Assembly (NCBI RefSeq): GCF_023065955.2
Contig: NW_026622808.1
Location: 45,830,475 to 45,894,474, forward strand
Length of the DNA stretch: 64,000 nucleotides
Source of the DNA: Ursus arctos
Taxonomy: Eukaryota > Chordata > Mammalia > Carnivora > Ursidae
Direction: 5' to 3'
Under the pieces are notes generated by a model, which saw only the letters and a list, made by a program, of their open reading frames with translations, was not told the origin of the DNA and made no database searches. Of the stretch, positions 44,825 to 57,500 are shown piece by piece; position 1 is the first letter of the stretch; the number at the start of each line of letters is the position of its first letter. The position numbers and the translations under genes are program-made.

Positions 44825-46285
44825 GCTGCAGCCACACAGTTGAACCCAAGAATCTCAAATGGTACTCGCCTACCCAGACAACCCCGTGCTTTCAAACACA
44901 GCTGTATATAAATGATGAAATTGAGAAATATTTCCCTTCTCTTCCTAACACACTGCTGCTACATGATTTTGACGGAGACCAAACAAGGGAACTTCGGCGT
45001 GACACCAGGAGGTGCAGCTGTGTTTCTCAGCGCCGCAGAGGGTTTGACTAATTCAGTTTACATTAAATACCTCTCAGTATTAACAAGGCACAGAAGAAGG
45101 GGTTTGCTGATGAAGTGGACGCCTTCAGGTAGGATGGACTCTTAGTAGCTTACATGTTACATTGGCAAAGCAAGCGGTCATGGCCAACACCCTTGGGGGC
45201 CTGGAATCCATTTATCTTTCTAAGAAACCAGGTACAACCAGGCATCTGAAACTGGTCAAACACAGTCCAGAAACAGGCCAAGTGTTTGGCTGCTGCCAGA
45301 GGGACTAGAATCCCAGCTCTCCATATGCAAACACTAAGGATGTTTGTTTTCATCTTCTTTACCAGGAAGATAAATGTAGTTTACTTTTTCAAGAGGATCA
45401 TTTGAGGCCATTTATCTCCTTTGACTTCAAATAGAAGCTACAGAGAGGGTCCAAGGGTGTTTAAAAACTGGATCCATTTTGTGAGTTAGCCGGCTTAAGG
45501 CCATGTGCCGATGTTGTGAGGCATTAATGGGAATCCCCTGGTTCTAATCTAGGAGCCAGGCTGGGTCACCGGAGGCTAGCCACATGGTGTGTGATGAGGA
45601 AAGATCACCTCAGCAGATTTACTTCTGTGTCCAGAAAAGGGCATTTTGTTGTGATCTTCTTTGAACTTGACCCTTATGGACTTGGGTGGACTATTAACTA
45701 ATTTAGAGACAGCTAAAAAAAAAACCCATAGGCAGTGTAACTTTCACTTCTCCTAGACCTTTATTTTGCTTTTGTTTTTGCTTTTCCTTTTGATTTAGCA
45801 AGATAAAGGCAAAGGTTCTAGAATTTATGCCTGGACTCCTAAGCTACCCTGGTGGCATTTAGATATAACCGAAAATTGCTATAAATCCTTCTTAATCTTC
45901 TTGCTGGCGAATTGCTAGAAAATGCTGGAATACTTTATTTTGGCCCAGCCCCAGCTCCATTTAAAATGCCAGACACAGCAGGGCCTGAATTTGTTCATGT
46001 TCATTTGAGGACAGGGAAGCAGAGGAAGTTGTGTACGGGGTTTGGAAATGGAATCGGTGAGAGTGTGGAACATGAGAGAGGAACACAACAAACCTCTAAA
46101 AAAAGGAGTTGATTTGTTCTACCAAACATGCCTTTCAGGAAAAGGCATTTCTAACCTGCAGCAAGTTAATAACTGAGAGGCAACTGTAGATAGGGAATTT
46201 CTTTGCATTTCTAATCCACTGAATTTGGAGCATCTGATCTTCCTGTTCAGTTCAGCAAGGGTAAAGAAACCCACCTATCCAAAGT
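44825..46285. other. Repeat-poor block
   Basis: About 1.4 kb with no recognised repeat; candidate conserved non-coding DNA, especially 45,360-46,260. Frames at 44912-45145 and 45912-46112 lack domains. Confidence 0.4.
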
Positions 46286-46286
46286 A

Positions 46287-47605
46287 AAGATAATTGAAGG
46301 GGAAAAATAGGACGATGGACCATTATCTCTGTCCATATACAAGAATCAACTCAAAATGGATTAGAAACTTAAATGTAAGACTTGACACCATAAAACTACT
46401 AGAAGGAAACATAAGCAGTAAGCTCCTTGACAATGCTCTGGGCAATGACTTTTTGGACATGACTCCAAAAGCACAGACAACCAAAGAAATAACAAAGGGA
46501 CTGCATCAAACTGAAAAGCTTCTGCACAGCAAGGATCCAATTAACAGAGTGGGGAGGCAGCCTATGGAACAGAGAACATAGCTGCAAAACATACACGGGA
46601 TAAGGAGTCAATATCCAAAATATATAACTCAACGAGAAAACAAACCACTCAATTAAAAAAAAAAAATGGGTCAGGACCTAAATAGACATCTCCCAAAAGA
46701 AGGCATACAATGGTCAACAGATATATGAGAAGGTGCTCAACATCACTAACCACTGGGGAAATGCAAATCAAAACCACAATGAGATATCACCTCACATCTG
46801 CTAAAATGGCTGTCACCAAAAAGACAAAAATAACAAGTGTCAGCAGGGATGTGGGGAAAAGGAAACCCTTGTGCACCGTTCGTGGGAATGTAAATTGGTG
46901 TGGCTGCTATAGAAAACTATGGAAATATCTCAAAAAATTCAAGATAAGGCTACCACATTATCCAGAAATCTCACTTCTGGGTATATATACATATATAAAG
47001 AAAATGAAATCAGGATCTCAAAGAGATATCTAGACTTTAATGTGCATTGTAGCATTATTCATGATAGGCAGGGTCTGGAAGGAACCCAGGTGTCTATTGA
47101 TGAATGAGTGGATGAAGAAGATATGGTATATATATGTACAATGGAATATTATTCTAGCCATGAGAAAGAAGAAAATGCTGCCATTTCTAGCAATATGGGA
47201 GGATGGTGAAGGCTTTATGCTAAGAGAAATAAGCAAGATAAGAGAAAGACAAATATTACATGTTCTCTCTTGTATGTGGAATCTTAAACAAAAAGGTCAA
47301 AAACAGAAGCAGAGAGTAGGAGAGTGGTTATTAGGGGCTGGAAGGTGCCGAGGAAATGGGGGGATGTTGGCCGAAGGGTATAAATTTGTAGTTATGCAGG
47401 ATGAGTAAGTCTAGAAATCTGATGTACAGGCATGATGACTATACTTAATACTGTATTGAATGGAGATCTGCTAAAAAGTAGATTCAGGTGCTTTCATAAC
47501 ATAAAAAACTGTACATGTTAGTTTGATGTAGTAATAATTTCACTATGTATATCAACTCATCATGCTGAATACCTTAAATATATACATTATTATTTAAAAA
47601 TCTAA
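46287..47605 (+). mobile_element. L1 LINE, 3' 1.3 kb
   Basis: Plus-strand, 5'-truncated L1: ORF2 C-terminal coding text, then 3' UTR ('tggttattaggggctggaag', 'gggggatgttggccgaaggg', 'gactatacttaatactgtat', 'ccttaaatatatacattatt'). The 3' UTR type points to an L1MA-like, moderately old element. No clear target-site duplication was found. Confidence 0.87.
46294..47033 (+). pseudogene. L1 ORF2 C-terminal remnant
   Basis: ORF2 normally encodes an endonuclease, a reverse transcriptase and a cysteine-rich C-terminus. Only the C-terminal part survives. The first open piece (46294-46581) has WIRNLNVR, TIKLLEGN, LLDNALGNDFLDMTPKA and LHQTEKLLHSKDPINR, all matching the post-RT region. The second (46710-47033) has [12 protein letters not shown] text read as [24 protein letters not shown] and the C-rich WCGCYRKLWKYLKKFKI. 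A stop and frame change between the pieces, plus the loss of the endonuclease and RT, make it dead. Confidence 0.88.
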
Positions 47606-47684
47606 AAGGGAGTGATTGGGGATATAAAGTGAAATTCATGTGTATATGTGTATCTATCTACATACATACAGGAATTTTATTAAG

Positions 47685-47865
47685 GTCTAGCTGTCAATCT
47701 TCCATCTGCTCGCTGTGGGATTCTGAGTAGGTTATTAGCCTCTCTGTACTAAAGTTTCTGGATTTTAGTAGTGCCAGCCCCAGAGGGTTGTGAGATTGTA
47801 ATTATATACTACATGTGCTCCGCCTGGAATATACCATATGCCTATCAATATGTAGCTTAAAAATA
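47685..47865 (+). mobile_element. MIR SINE
   Basis: 'gctcgctgtgggattctgag', 'taggttattagcctctctgt' and 'gggttgtgagattgtaatta' are in MIR order. Confidence 0.7.
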
Positions 47866-48079
47866 ATATTTGGTATTTTAATATCATGGATGGCAAATAG
47901 GTTTAATTTCTGGTGTCAAGTCTGAGTAGTGAGTGATGTCTGCCTGGAGCAGTATGTTTAGAATGACGTACTGTGAGTAAACACGGCACACAAGGGCAGC
48001 ATGATCAAGCATTCATCTCGCTACGGGCACCGAAGGCCGGAGTATACGCGCTATTCCAAGTCCAGGGAAAAGGTCACAA

Positions 48080-48210
48080 AATGTCAGGAGACCTGGTCTT
48101 TCTGTCTCCAATTAGCTGGATAACTGGGATTATCTTTTATTCCCTCTGGGCCTCATTTTCCCCAATGTAAAATGAATGCATTTTATGATCTCTAAGGTTT
48201 GACTGTGAAA
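48080..48210 (+). mobile_element. MIR SINE-like fragment
   Basis: 'caggagacctggtctttctg' then 'ctgggcctcattttcccca' then 'atgtaaaatgaatgcatttt' fits a MIR core. Confidence 0.6.
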
Positions 48211-48214
48211 ATTC

Positions 48215-49435
48215 TGCTTCTAATCTGGAAAATGTCGTCATTGATTCACAGGTTTGAAATGTATACCATTAAAAAAAAAATGTGTACTCCGTGCATTTAC
48301 ATACGAGACATTGTTCTATTGTCTTGTTTTGAGGAATATCTACCATCACCTAAGTGAACGGGTGAGTCGGTCAGTAAAAGAAGCAACATCTGAAGTTTCC
48401 TCTTACCAGCACTGTGCTCCTGTTCCCATCAAAACCTCTCTGGGCCTCGGGTTCGTTACCTGCAGAATGGGAGAAAAATTATTTTGGTCCCTCCTGACTC
48501 TGAGATGTGAAGCAAATTAATGAGGTCACATTTTCTCAGTGCTTGAAACTTGTCAGAAGGCAGATCTTAAGTGACTCTAACGTAAGAGTACATATAAAAA
48601 GGTAGCCCAGGAATTGCCCCCCTTGATATCATGCACATTAATATCCATTTAGTGTACTACAGGTTTATTACAGCAGAGTAACGCTTCCAGAAGGAAAAAG
48701 AGATTGGTTAAAAAAACCCAGAAGTTAGCATTTTCCTTCTAAGTGGAGGCTTCCTTTTCCTTAGTGGAAATCCTACAGTCTCCAAGGTTAAAAACATGAT
48801 CGAAGCCGAAAGAAGCTTGGGGCTGAGGTAGTTCAGTTGGCAAAAATGGCCTTCCTGGGGGTATATGTACATTCCCCACTCAAAACATCCTTAGAACAAG
48901 CTTGCTGTTGGACATATGCAAAAGTGAGTTCACAAGAAGTTGAAATACCTTGGCCCCATAAATAGTTACGACAATGGATCCTAGAGCCAAATTCTGTTCC
49001 TGTGGACAAAGTTAGAACTTGAAAGATATCACACACCCCCAAAGCCAACATTCCAAAAAAATGGCTGAATCAATAATGGGGAAAAGAAGTGCTCCAGCTC
49101 TCACCTTGGACATACTTATAGGACAGAGAAGATAAGCTAAGATAGGCACGTAGAATAAATTTGCTTCTTCCTGATCACTTGAATCAGAGACTTTAGCATG
49201 GAAATAGAAGCAAACAGAATTTGCCACCAGTAGCTCCATTTGACTATATATCTAGGCATGATGATGAGAATAAGCTGTGGTAACTACTACAAGAAGATTT
49301 TAGAACAGAACTCTTTTTGTCTCAATTTCAGTTGAGGTATCAATATGACAGATTCAAAATAACAAAGTGAGTAAGACAAATTTGCATATACAGATTTTTA
49401 AAGAAAATGTCCTATCAACTCATCCAGCACTCTTG
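48215..49435. other. Mostly unique sequence
   Basis: A weak MIR-like piece near 48435-48480 ('gggcctcgggttcgttacct'). Nothing else. The minus-strand frames at 48833-49051 and 49012-49239 have no domains. Confidence 0.4.
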
Positions 49436-49437
49436 TG

Positions 49438-50133
49438 CCTTTTAAAAAATACTAGTTTTAAAAATATATTAGTTTCAAGTGTACAACATAATAATTTCTT
49501 ATTTGTGTACACTACAAATTGAGCACCACAGTAAATGCAGTTACCATACGTTATCACACACTGACTCCTTTCACCCTATTTGCCAACCCCCCAATTCCCT
49601 TCCCCTCGGATAATGACCAATCTATTAGCTCTATATGTACGAATTTTGTTTTTTTAAGATTACATAAGTGACATCATATGGTATTTTTCTTTCTTTTTCT
49701 GACTCATTTCACTTAGTTCACTTAGTTACCCTCAAGTTCCACCCATGTTGTCACAAAAGGCAAGATTTCCTTTTTATGGCTGAGTAGTATTCTGCTCATC
49801 CCTTGGTATATCCATTCATCCCTTAGACACTTAGTTTCTTTCCATATCTTGGCTATTGTAAATAATGCTGCAGTGAACATAGGGGTACATATCACTTTTC
49901 AGATTAGTGTTTTCGTTTCTTCAGCTAAATACCCAGAAGTGGAGTAATGGGATCATATGGCAGATCTATTTTTAATTTTTTGAGGAACCTGCATATTATT
50001 TTCTCTAGTGGCTGCACTAATTTATATTCCCACCAGCAGTGCCTGAGGGTCCTCTCTTCTCCACATCCTCACCAACAGTTCTTTTCTTATTGATACTAGC
50101 CATTCTGAGTGGTGTGAGTTGATATGTCATTGT
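49438..50133 (-). mobile_element. L1 LINE 3' part, antisense
   Basis: Reverse-complement L1 from the 3' UTR ('ttagtttcaagtgtacaaca', 'taccatacgttatcacacac') into ORF2 ('tatggctgagtagtattctg', 'ggctattgtaaataatgctg', 'aatacccagaagtggagtaa', 'tccacatcctcaccaacagt'). Truncated at the ORF2 side near 50133 ('gttgatatgtcattgtgag'). Confidence 0.88.
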
Positions 50134-50479
50134 GAGTGGCAGAGCCACGATTTAGTGTATCGTGTGCCCAAATACATGCTGTTTTCATTGTATCCTGGGG
50201 GAGCTTTTATCTCAGGAATGAACTTGTTGGTACTGGATTTGTGTCCAGAGCCCATGCACCCCATGACACCAGTGTTCGGAAAGCTGTGTTGTGGTTAAGG
50301 AGCAAGAATTCAGTCAGGTTCATTTAAGAGATGGGGGTTTACAGCAAGGGCACACTTTGGCCTAGGTCACCAGCAATGGGATTCAAACTTCGGAAGTACT
50401 CAACCACTATGCGGAATTGCTTCCGGGTAATAAACGTATGGTGGTGGGGCAGGTTACAGTCATTCAAATGACTTCACAC

Positions 50480-50575
50480 ATTCCTCAAGTGAGTCTTTGC
50501 AACAGTATGGAGAAATAGGCAAGGAAATTATTGTCCTTATTTTTCAGATGAGTAAACACAGCCTCAGACACTCAA
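50480..50575 (-). mobile_element. MIR SINE fragment
   Basis: 'ttgtccttatttttcagatg' followed by 'agtaaacacagcctcagaca' is reverse-complement MIR. Pieces near 50135 and 50360 ('agtggcagagccacgattt', 'tgggattcaaacttcggaag') may be other MIR remnants. Confidence 0.6.
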
Positions 50576-50894
50576 ACTGTAACACTCAATGAATATTTGT
50601 TAAATGAAGAAATGAATAAATATAACCCATCCATCCCTGATGTATGTGTCTGTGCATAGCCAGGCATTGGTCTATGATTATTTCTCTTTTTGACTAGATT
50701 ACAAGCCACAGAGCTGCCACGTCTGTATCCAATATTAGAAGGATAGGTCTTGTACATAATGGATGACCTATTGGTGTTAGTGGAGAGTCTTCAATATCTT
50801 ACAACAGAAGAGTGTGATTCTAAGCAAATATTTTATAGTAAGTGGCACCCTGACGGGACTCACTGCAGTTGAGGTGTTCATTTTCTTCAGGGGA

Positions 50895-51160
50895 CAGGCT
50901 TTGGGATGAAAAAGACCTGGATCTAAAATCTATTCCTTTTACCTACTCACTTGTTTTCCCATGAAGCTAGCAAACGAGGTTTTCCAACCTTCTCTGCCAT
51001 TTATTGGCCATCTGCCTTTTTGCAAGTTTGACGTTTTTGTTTTTGTTTTTTTTTTAATCTGTAAAATGGGCATAAGGTTACTCTCACACAGCTTTACTTT
51101 GAGGACTAAATGAGTAAAACTACCTGGTGTATAGTAGGTACTTGATAAATGGTCTTTTTT
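50895..51160 (+). mobile_element. MIR SINE (eroded)
   Basis: 'ttgggatgaaaaagacctgg' starts it. 'aatctgtaaaatgggcataa' and 'gaggactaaatgagtaaaac' with 'gtaggtacttgataaatgg' end it. The middle carries extra T-rich sequence. Confidence 0.68.
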
Positions 51161-51164
51161 ATTT

Positions 51165-53210
51165 AAAGTGGCCAGCTGATGATTTGATTTCTCGATGTTC
51201 ATTCTGATCCCCAGATCATAAAGTACAATGTTTAGTTCACAGGGAAGGAATTAGGTTCTCCTCTTCAATTCAGGCAAAAGGAGGCAAGCTCTGAGAACAT
51301 GTAAATAAACTGTTTAGAAACTTCTTAGAACCATTTGGGGGCAAGAGTTGAGAACAACAGACCAAATCAACGAATGTCCTGGGGGCACAAAATAACTATG
51401 TTTTTCAGTTCCTTTTCCAAACCTGGAATTGGTATCTTTATTTTTAAATTTCCAATCTTGCCTTTTCAACTGGGTCATTATTTAAAATGTAGCAGGCATA
51501 GTAAACTAAGAGGATGACATTTCATTTACTCAGGTCCAAATTCAACCATTTTTGCTATTCTCATTTGAAAATGGTGAGTGCCTTTGAAGGATGAAAGGAT
51601 TGGGTGGTCAGAGAATAAGACTGAGGGAAAGATTTTGAAAAAAGTTTTGCCTGGACAGATTTCATCCCAAATAAACTGAGCTCACCAAATAAATTAAATC
51701 CGACTGAAGCACAATTTTTCAATTCATCAACTAATTAATCATGGATACAATGAGGCAAAACGATTTTGCTCAGAGATGTAAACTGCTACTTTACAAGCGA
51801 AAAACACAATTTCTTTTAAAACAACCAATTAACACTTCCCTTGGAAATGTCTCAGATATCTTTCTTCTGAACAAAAGATTCTCCTTTAACCCAAAATTTC
51901 TTGGTGTCATCAGGTTCTTTGGTCTAAATTTGATAGACGTAAAATCGGTCATTTGTAATTTATTTTCTCTTTCTTATGGCCCATTGCACTGGCAGGACTG
52001 TTAACAGCATCATCATTAGAGTATATAGGTCTCATTTTGCAGTCTGTTCCTTTTCTGCTCATTTTCTGTTGAGACAGTGTGCTCCTTGAGAAGGGATCTA
52101 CTTCTCTTTATTTTTGTCCTATCCCCACCCCTTTACCTAGCATCCAGTAGGCAAGCCATAAATGCCCTTTGAAATGGAACTGAATGGCTTAGGTATTTCC
52201 TGCTGAGAAAGGCCAATCTTGTCAATTATTGGGTAGCAATAAATTAGAAGAGTGGGAAACAGAAGTGAGTGGTGTCATTTCACATGGGGTTAATTTGGAC
52301 ATAGAATAATGCATCTGGGAAATACACTTCCCACTAGTTGGAGGTCCTTGATTTTCTCTAGCTAGGTAGCCCAATTAGAATCCTCCATGCTAATATTATT
52401 TGGTCACAGACCCCCCTTTATTTTCTTTAATGTCACATTCTGCTTTGAGTGTTTCATGCCACAAAACACATGGTTAGGGAGCCTGTGACGAATTGAAAGT
52501 TCTCCAGACTCTGCCTCTTCAATTTGTTCCATCTTTTCATATTGTTTTCGTGGTCACACATCTCTGGCATGAACTGAAGCATCCCCCCGGTTACGAAACA
52601 CAGCCCACAGGCTGCAGGGCAGGCATTTGCTCCAAGTCCAAACAAACAGAGCTAGAACTTCTCTCTGGGCATTAGTCTTTACAATAATAGCAGCATGTTG
52701 CTCTCAGGGTAATCTTAATCTAAACAACCGATATTTAAAAAGACATAAACCTTTTCCATGGGAGCCTGGAAAGTCTGCAGGAGACCTCACATGGCCCTTC
52801 GTGAATGCTTCAGTTCTATCCTCCCCTCCGTTTTGGGTCACAAATGCTGTTCCTTTTCGAGAGCTGGCTTGGAAGATCACTTGGATTTGGTCCTGCTGGC
52901 CTGATACTACATACTTGGCTGGCCGGGACTTCCTGGCTCTGCTGCTGATGCTACACAGCAGGGGCAGGAGAGTCTTGGCAAATCGGATACCCTATGCTTG
53001 GGTAACGTACGGGGTTCACTGGCAAAAGCCATAGATCGATAACATATTATGTATTATATAATCTAGGTACATGTGTATTTCTATCTATTATCCATCGACT
53101 ATCTCCTACATATCACAAGTCCAGGCGCCACCTTTCAGATTTTAGTTTGATTGGCAACCTAGGGAACGGAGTAGCACATGTGCCATATGATTATAACCAG
53201 CAGTCTGGTT
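51165..53210. other. Long repeat-poor, AT-rich block
   Basis: Apart from a possible L2 3' end at about 52075-52180, no repeat was recognised. The part 51650-51760 holds TAATTAAT homeodomain-type sites. Frames at 51741-52004 and 52627-53034 (135 codons) have no domains. Candidate conserved non-coding DNA. Confidence 0.4.
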
Positions 53211-53214
53211 GATA

Positions 53215-53420
53215 TCATCCAACATTAACTGAGCACCTACTATATTCTGGGCACTGTGCCAAGCACGTTCCATAAATGATCTCAGGCATTTTCATAACAA
53301 CCTTATCCAGTTTCACTGTGTGTCTTTTACACATAGGAGAATAGAGGTTCAGAGATGACCTTGAGGAAGTTAGACTAAGATAACGTATCAAGGAAAAAGT
53401 AGAGTCTGCCATAGGTGAGA
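53215..53420 (-). mobile_element. MIR SINE, long copy
   Basis: Reverse-complement MIR: 'aactgagcacctactatatt', 'ctgggcactgtgccaagcac', 'cttttacacataggagaata', 'gaggttcagagatgacctt'. Confidence 0.8.
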
Positions 53421-53424
53421 ATTA

Positions 53425-54225
53425 TTAGTAAGTGTATACTAGCTGTGGTCCTCCACAACAGGACATTTCCTCCTAGGGGGGCATATCAGAACCTCCTCTT
53501 TGTCAGTAGAATGATGAAGAGGAAGGGGAAGTTTTAAAAGCATAGTTCATATTGTAGTTAATAGTTGGAAATTAAGAAAATAACAATTTTTACAATACAA
53601 CCATGGGAAAGTCAACCTTGGTCAATGTTGCCATGTGGTCTAGCATAGAAGATGGGGCCTGTGTTCTGGATTTCAGTGACTCTTCATGGGGAGAGGAAGG
53701 AAGAGGTAAGCCCCATCCCCCAGCCAAGGGGGTATTTCAGAAATTCTGGGGTTTGCTGTGGGATATTTAGAATTATCAAAAGGGGATATGGATTGTAAAA
53801 GGTTAAGAAACTCCCATCTACACGAATCAAATGAAACGGATGTTCACCAAATTTCTATTTTAAAGTTATGTTGACCCAGGAAAAGCCAGAAGTTGTATTT
53901 TTATTCTGGTTTCCATTTTATAGGTTCAATTCTCTGAGTAATAGCTCATTCTTTCATTTTCTCCTCTGTAAAGTTCTGGCTGGGTTAAGCTGGGCATTGC
54001 ACACAATGTACACATTCTTCTGATCACTGTGAAAATCAGACCTTAAAACTAGAGGATTTATAGTCCTAGAGGCAAAACCAGTACTGCAAGGCCAAACAAA
54101 GATTAGAAAAGAGGTATTTGGATGGCAAACAGCAATAAAATGCTTCTCTTGTCCTGTACAAGTCTACCTAGGAATGTTTTTCCAAAATTCGAGATTCAAA
54201 CAAGAAAATCACAGCTACCTAGAGC
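53425..54225. other. Unique sequence
   Basis: Nothing recognised. Confidence 0.4.
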
Positions 54226-54229
54226 TGGG

Positions 54230-54390
54230 CCTTTGAGAACTATTTGTGACAAGTGCTGCTTTTATAGGTAGAAAATCAAGGCTCAGATGGGGCTTACCTG
54301 AGGATGGAGAGAGAGAGAGAGGGAGAGAGAGGCTAAGCGGGACTTAGAACAAATGCATCCTGACTTTCAGCCCATCACACCACCTGCCTG
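54230..54390 (-). mobile_element. MIR SINE with internal (GA)n
   Basis: 'tataggtagaaaatcaaggc' then 'tcagatggggcttacctgag' is reverse-complement MIR core. A (GA)n run at 54306-54332 has grown inside it. Confidence 0.6.
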
Positions 54391-54714
54391 CTAACAGATC
54401 CAAGCCCCTTCCTTACACTAGTACTGACCAAGAGTTTGAGTGTCTCTCTTTTATGCCTGTTGTACTGTGTTTTTTTAATGGATGATGTTACTTGGCAGAT
54501 GTCTTTTAAACCATGATCTGAAGTTTATATGAGATACTGGAATGTTTTGCCTGTTTTAGATGCCCCAGATAGTTCATCCTTTCTTTTGGGAAATGACAGT
54601 ATCCAATCATAGTATCTGACCCCTGGCCTGGAGCATGTCCTGTGACCCATGCTAATGCAATCAGAGACCTTCCCTGAGACTTGTTTAAACTTGAAGTCTT
54701 TTCCTGCTCTGATC
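54391..54714. other. Unique sequence
   Basis: Nothing recognised. Confidence 0.35.
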
Positions 54715-54730
54715 AAAGAACCAGTAGTGT

Positions 54731-54921
54731 GGGGCAACTGGGTGTCTCAGTCAGTTAATCGCCGACTCCTGATTTCGGCTTAGGTCCTGATCTCAGGGTC
54801 ATGGGATTGAGCCCTGCATCAGGCTCTGTGCTCAGCACAGAGTCTGCTTGCCCTTCTCCCTCTGCTCCTCCCCTCACTCTCTCTCTAAAATAAATAAATA
54901 AAATCTTAAATAATAATAAAA
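54731..54921 (+). mobile_element. Can-SINE, older copy
   Basis: Plus-strand SINE: 'caactgggtgtctcagtcag', 'gggattgagccctgcatcag', AAATAAATAAATAAAATCTT tail. Imperfect duplications aaagaaccagtagtgt (54715-54730) and aaagaaccaatagtac (54922-54937). Confidence 0.94.
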
Positions 54922-55009
54922 AAAGAACCAATAGTACAGGAGCAGCGGGGCTGCTCAGCATGACCTCCACTTTGTGGAAAAGCACAGTGGCAAAAACCAG
55001 AATGCAGCC

Positions 55010-55175
55010 AACACTCAGTCCTCAAGTGTGTAAGTTCAAATGCTTGCTCTGCCCCTTCATGCATGACCCTAGGGCACTTACATCACTTCTATGAGCCTGA
55101 GTTTCCACATCTAAAAATAATACTGGGGTGAAAATTCAGTTATATAATATATTAAGAATATGATTGAGAGTGTCA
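55010..55175 (+). mobile_element. MIR SINE
   Basis: 'aagttcaaatgcttgctctg', 'gaccctagggcacttacatc' and 'gagcctgagtttccacatct' are in MIR order. Confidence 0.75.
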
Positions 55176-55540
55176 GATACATCATAAATGGTGAATAACA
55201 ACAACAAAAACAATAGAGGTGAATTAAGACTCCTGCTGTATTTATCTTTACATATTTTGAATACCTATCTTGCTGTCTGCTGCCTTATTTTGTTCATGTC
55301 ATTCTTGGCAAAGCTAATCCACAGCACTCATAATGGCTTACATAAAAGCTCAGCCTTGCTGCACATACTGGTTTTTTATAGTATGTAGTTGGGTAAACAC
55401 TGTGACTACAGTTTACTTTTGTTGGCGTACACTGGAAAGGGAGGCAGGGGAGGTCAGGGGTCATGGTTAGCCATAGTCAGCCATTTCAGCTTTATAGAAA
55501 AAGTAAGGATGACAGAGGGTCATGTTTTAGGTCAGTGATG
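55176..55540. other. Unique AT-rich sequence
   Basis: Nothing recognised. Confidence 0.35.
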
Positions 55541-55544
55541 CAGT

Positions 55545-55625
55545 TTCAGTTAATTTTTGTACATGGTGTGAAGTAGGGGTTCAACCTCACTCATTTGCAT
55601 GTGAATATCCAAAATACCTACCATT
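55545..55625 (-). mobile_element. L1 ORF2 fragment, antisense
   Basis: The strings 'agttaatttttgtacatggt', 'gtgaagtaggggttcaacct' and 'cactcatttgcatgtgaata' match the ORF2 text in reverse complement. It abuts plus-strand L1 sequence. Confidence 0.65.
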
Positions 55626-55659
55626 TTGGAGAAAGAAAACATTATATCATGAACAAAAT

Positions 55660-55980
55660 AAAAAGTAAATCGACACTGTCAGCCAAGAGGAGTCTAAGGA
55701 GACATGACAAAGAAATGTAATATGGTATCCTGAATGAGATCCTGGAAGTCAAAATGGGCCCTAGATAAAAATGAAGGAACTCTGAATAAAGTACGAGTTT
55801 TAGTTAATAATAAGATGTCACTCTAGCTTCACTAATTGTGACAAACGTACCATACTAAAATAAGATGCTAATAATAGGGAAAGCTGGGTGTGGTGTTTAT
55901 AGAAATTCTCTGTTCTAGCTTCACATTTTTTCTGTGCATCTAAAACTCTTCCAAAATAAAAAAAGTAATTTTAAAAACAT
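55660..55980 (+). mobile_element. Old L1-type 3' end
   Basis: The strings 'agccaagaggagtctaagga', 'gacatgacaaagaaatgtaa', 'tatggtatcctgaatgagat' and 'ccaaaataaaaaaagtaatt' match a widespread old 3' end that I recall as L1M-related. The class is probable, the subfamily unknown. Confidence 0.55.
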
Positions 55981-57500
55981 AAATTGATAACATCAAAAAG
56001 TATTGTGATATCTAGTAATAAACCTAATGAAAGATGTTCAACAAAACTACATTGAAAAAACTAAACTCTACTGAGAGAAATATATCATGTTCATTGATTG
56101 GTAGGCTCAGTATTTCTAAGGTGTCAGTTCTATCAAATATGTTTATGGATTCAATGGCATCCTACTCAAAATCCCAGCAAATGTTTTTACAGAAATTGAC
56201 AAGATGATTCTAGAATTTACATAGAAACACAGATGATCTACAATAGCCAAAACAATTTTGAGAAGGAACGAAGTTGGAAGAGTTACACTATCTGATTTCA
56301 AAGCTTATTATCAAAGCTTATAAAGTTCCAGTAATCACAATAATGTGGTATTGACAAAAGTATTGACATATAGAGCAGTGGAACAGAAGAGAGTCTAGAA
56401 ATTGACACTCACACCAATTGACCAATTGAATTTTGGGAAGGTCTGAAGTAATTAAATGGGAAAGAAAAGTTGCTTTTAATAAATGATGTGGGAACAACTG
56501 AATGTTCATATTAAAAATGAATATTGATGTCTACTCATGCCATAAATCAAAATGAATTCAAAATAGACTTTAAGTGTAAAAGCCAAACTATAATATTTCT
56601 AAAATAAAATACAGGAGAAAAATTTTGGAACTTTGGGATGAGCAAATATCTCTTAGACTAAACATATATGAAGAAAAAGATAAATTGGACTTTATCTAAA
56701 TTAAAACTTTTTGTTCATCAAAGGACACTGATAGAAAAACCAAAAGGCAAACCACAGATTGGGGGATAATATTATCAATAGCTGAACCTGACAGATCTTT
56801 TATATTCAAAATATTTAATTCAGAATATATAAAGTGCTTTTAAACTCAATAATTAAATGACAAACAATTCAATTAAAAAAATGGCTAAAGACTTAAAAAG
56901 GCACTTTAGAAAAGGAGATATATAGTTAATACACAAATGAGAAGATACTTAATATCATATTAGTCTTCAGGGGACTGCACATTAAAGAACAGCAAGATGC
57001 TACGTCACAGCAATAGGATAGCTAAAATTAAAATGACTAATAATACCAAGTATTGGTGAGCATATGGAGTTGCAGAAGCTCTCATACATTGCAGAGAGTT
57101 GTGTAGAATAGTACAACTTTTTGAGAAAACATTTTGGCAGTTTTTTATGAAGTTAAACAAATACCATACAATCCAACAATTTCACTCTCAGGCATTTATC
57201 CAAGAGAAATGGAAATATATGCCCACAAAAAGAATTGGACACGAATGTCACAACAGCTTTATTCATAGTAGGCAATAACTGGAAACATCTCAAATGCCCA
57301 TCAAAACATGAATGGCTAAGCACACTGGGTATATTTATAAAATGTTATATAAAAAAGTTTAGTATAAAATATAAAAAGGATATTCATAAAATGAAAATTT
57401 ATAAAATAGAATACTGAGCAATAAAGGGGAATAAACTATGCATACACACAACATGGAGTAATCTCAAAAGCAACTGAGTGAAAGAAAGCAAACAGAGAAG
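55981..57500 (+). mobile_element. Old L1 (L1ME/L1MC-like) ORF2 to 3' part
   Basis: Plus-strand ORF2 text: 'ggattcaatggcatcctact', 'acaatagccaaaacaatttt', 'aataatgtggtattgacaaa', 'caattgaattttgggaaggt', 'ggcaaaccacagattggggg', 'caatgtcacaacagctttat'-like text at about 57240. Many stops and frameshifts; all readable frames are broken. It is much more diverged than the L1s at 46287 and 58160. Confidence 0.8.
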
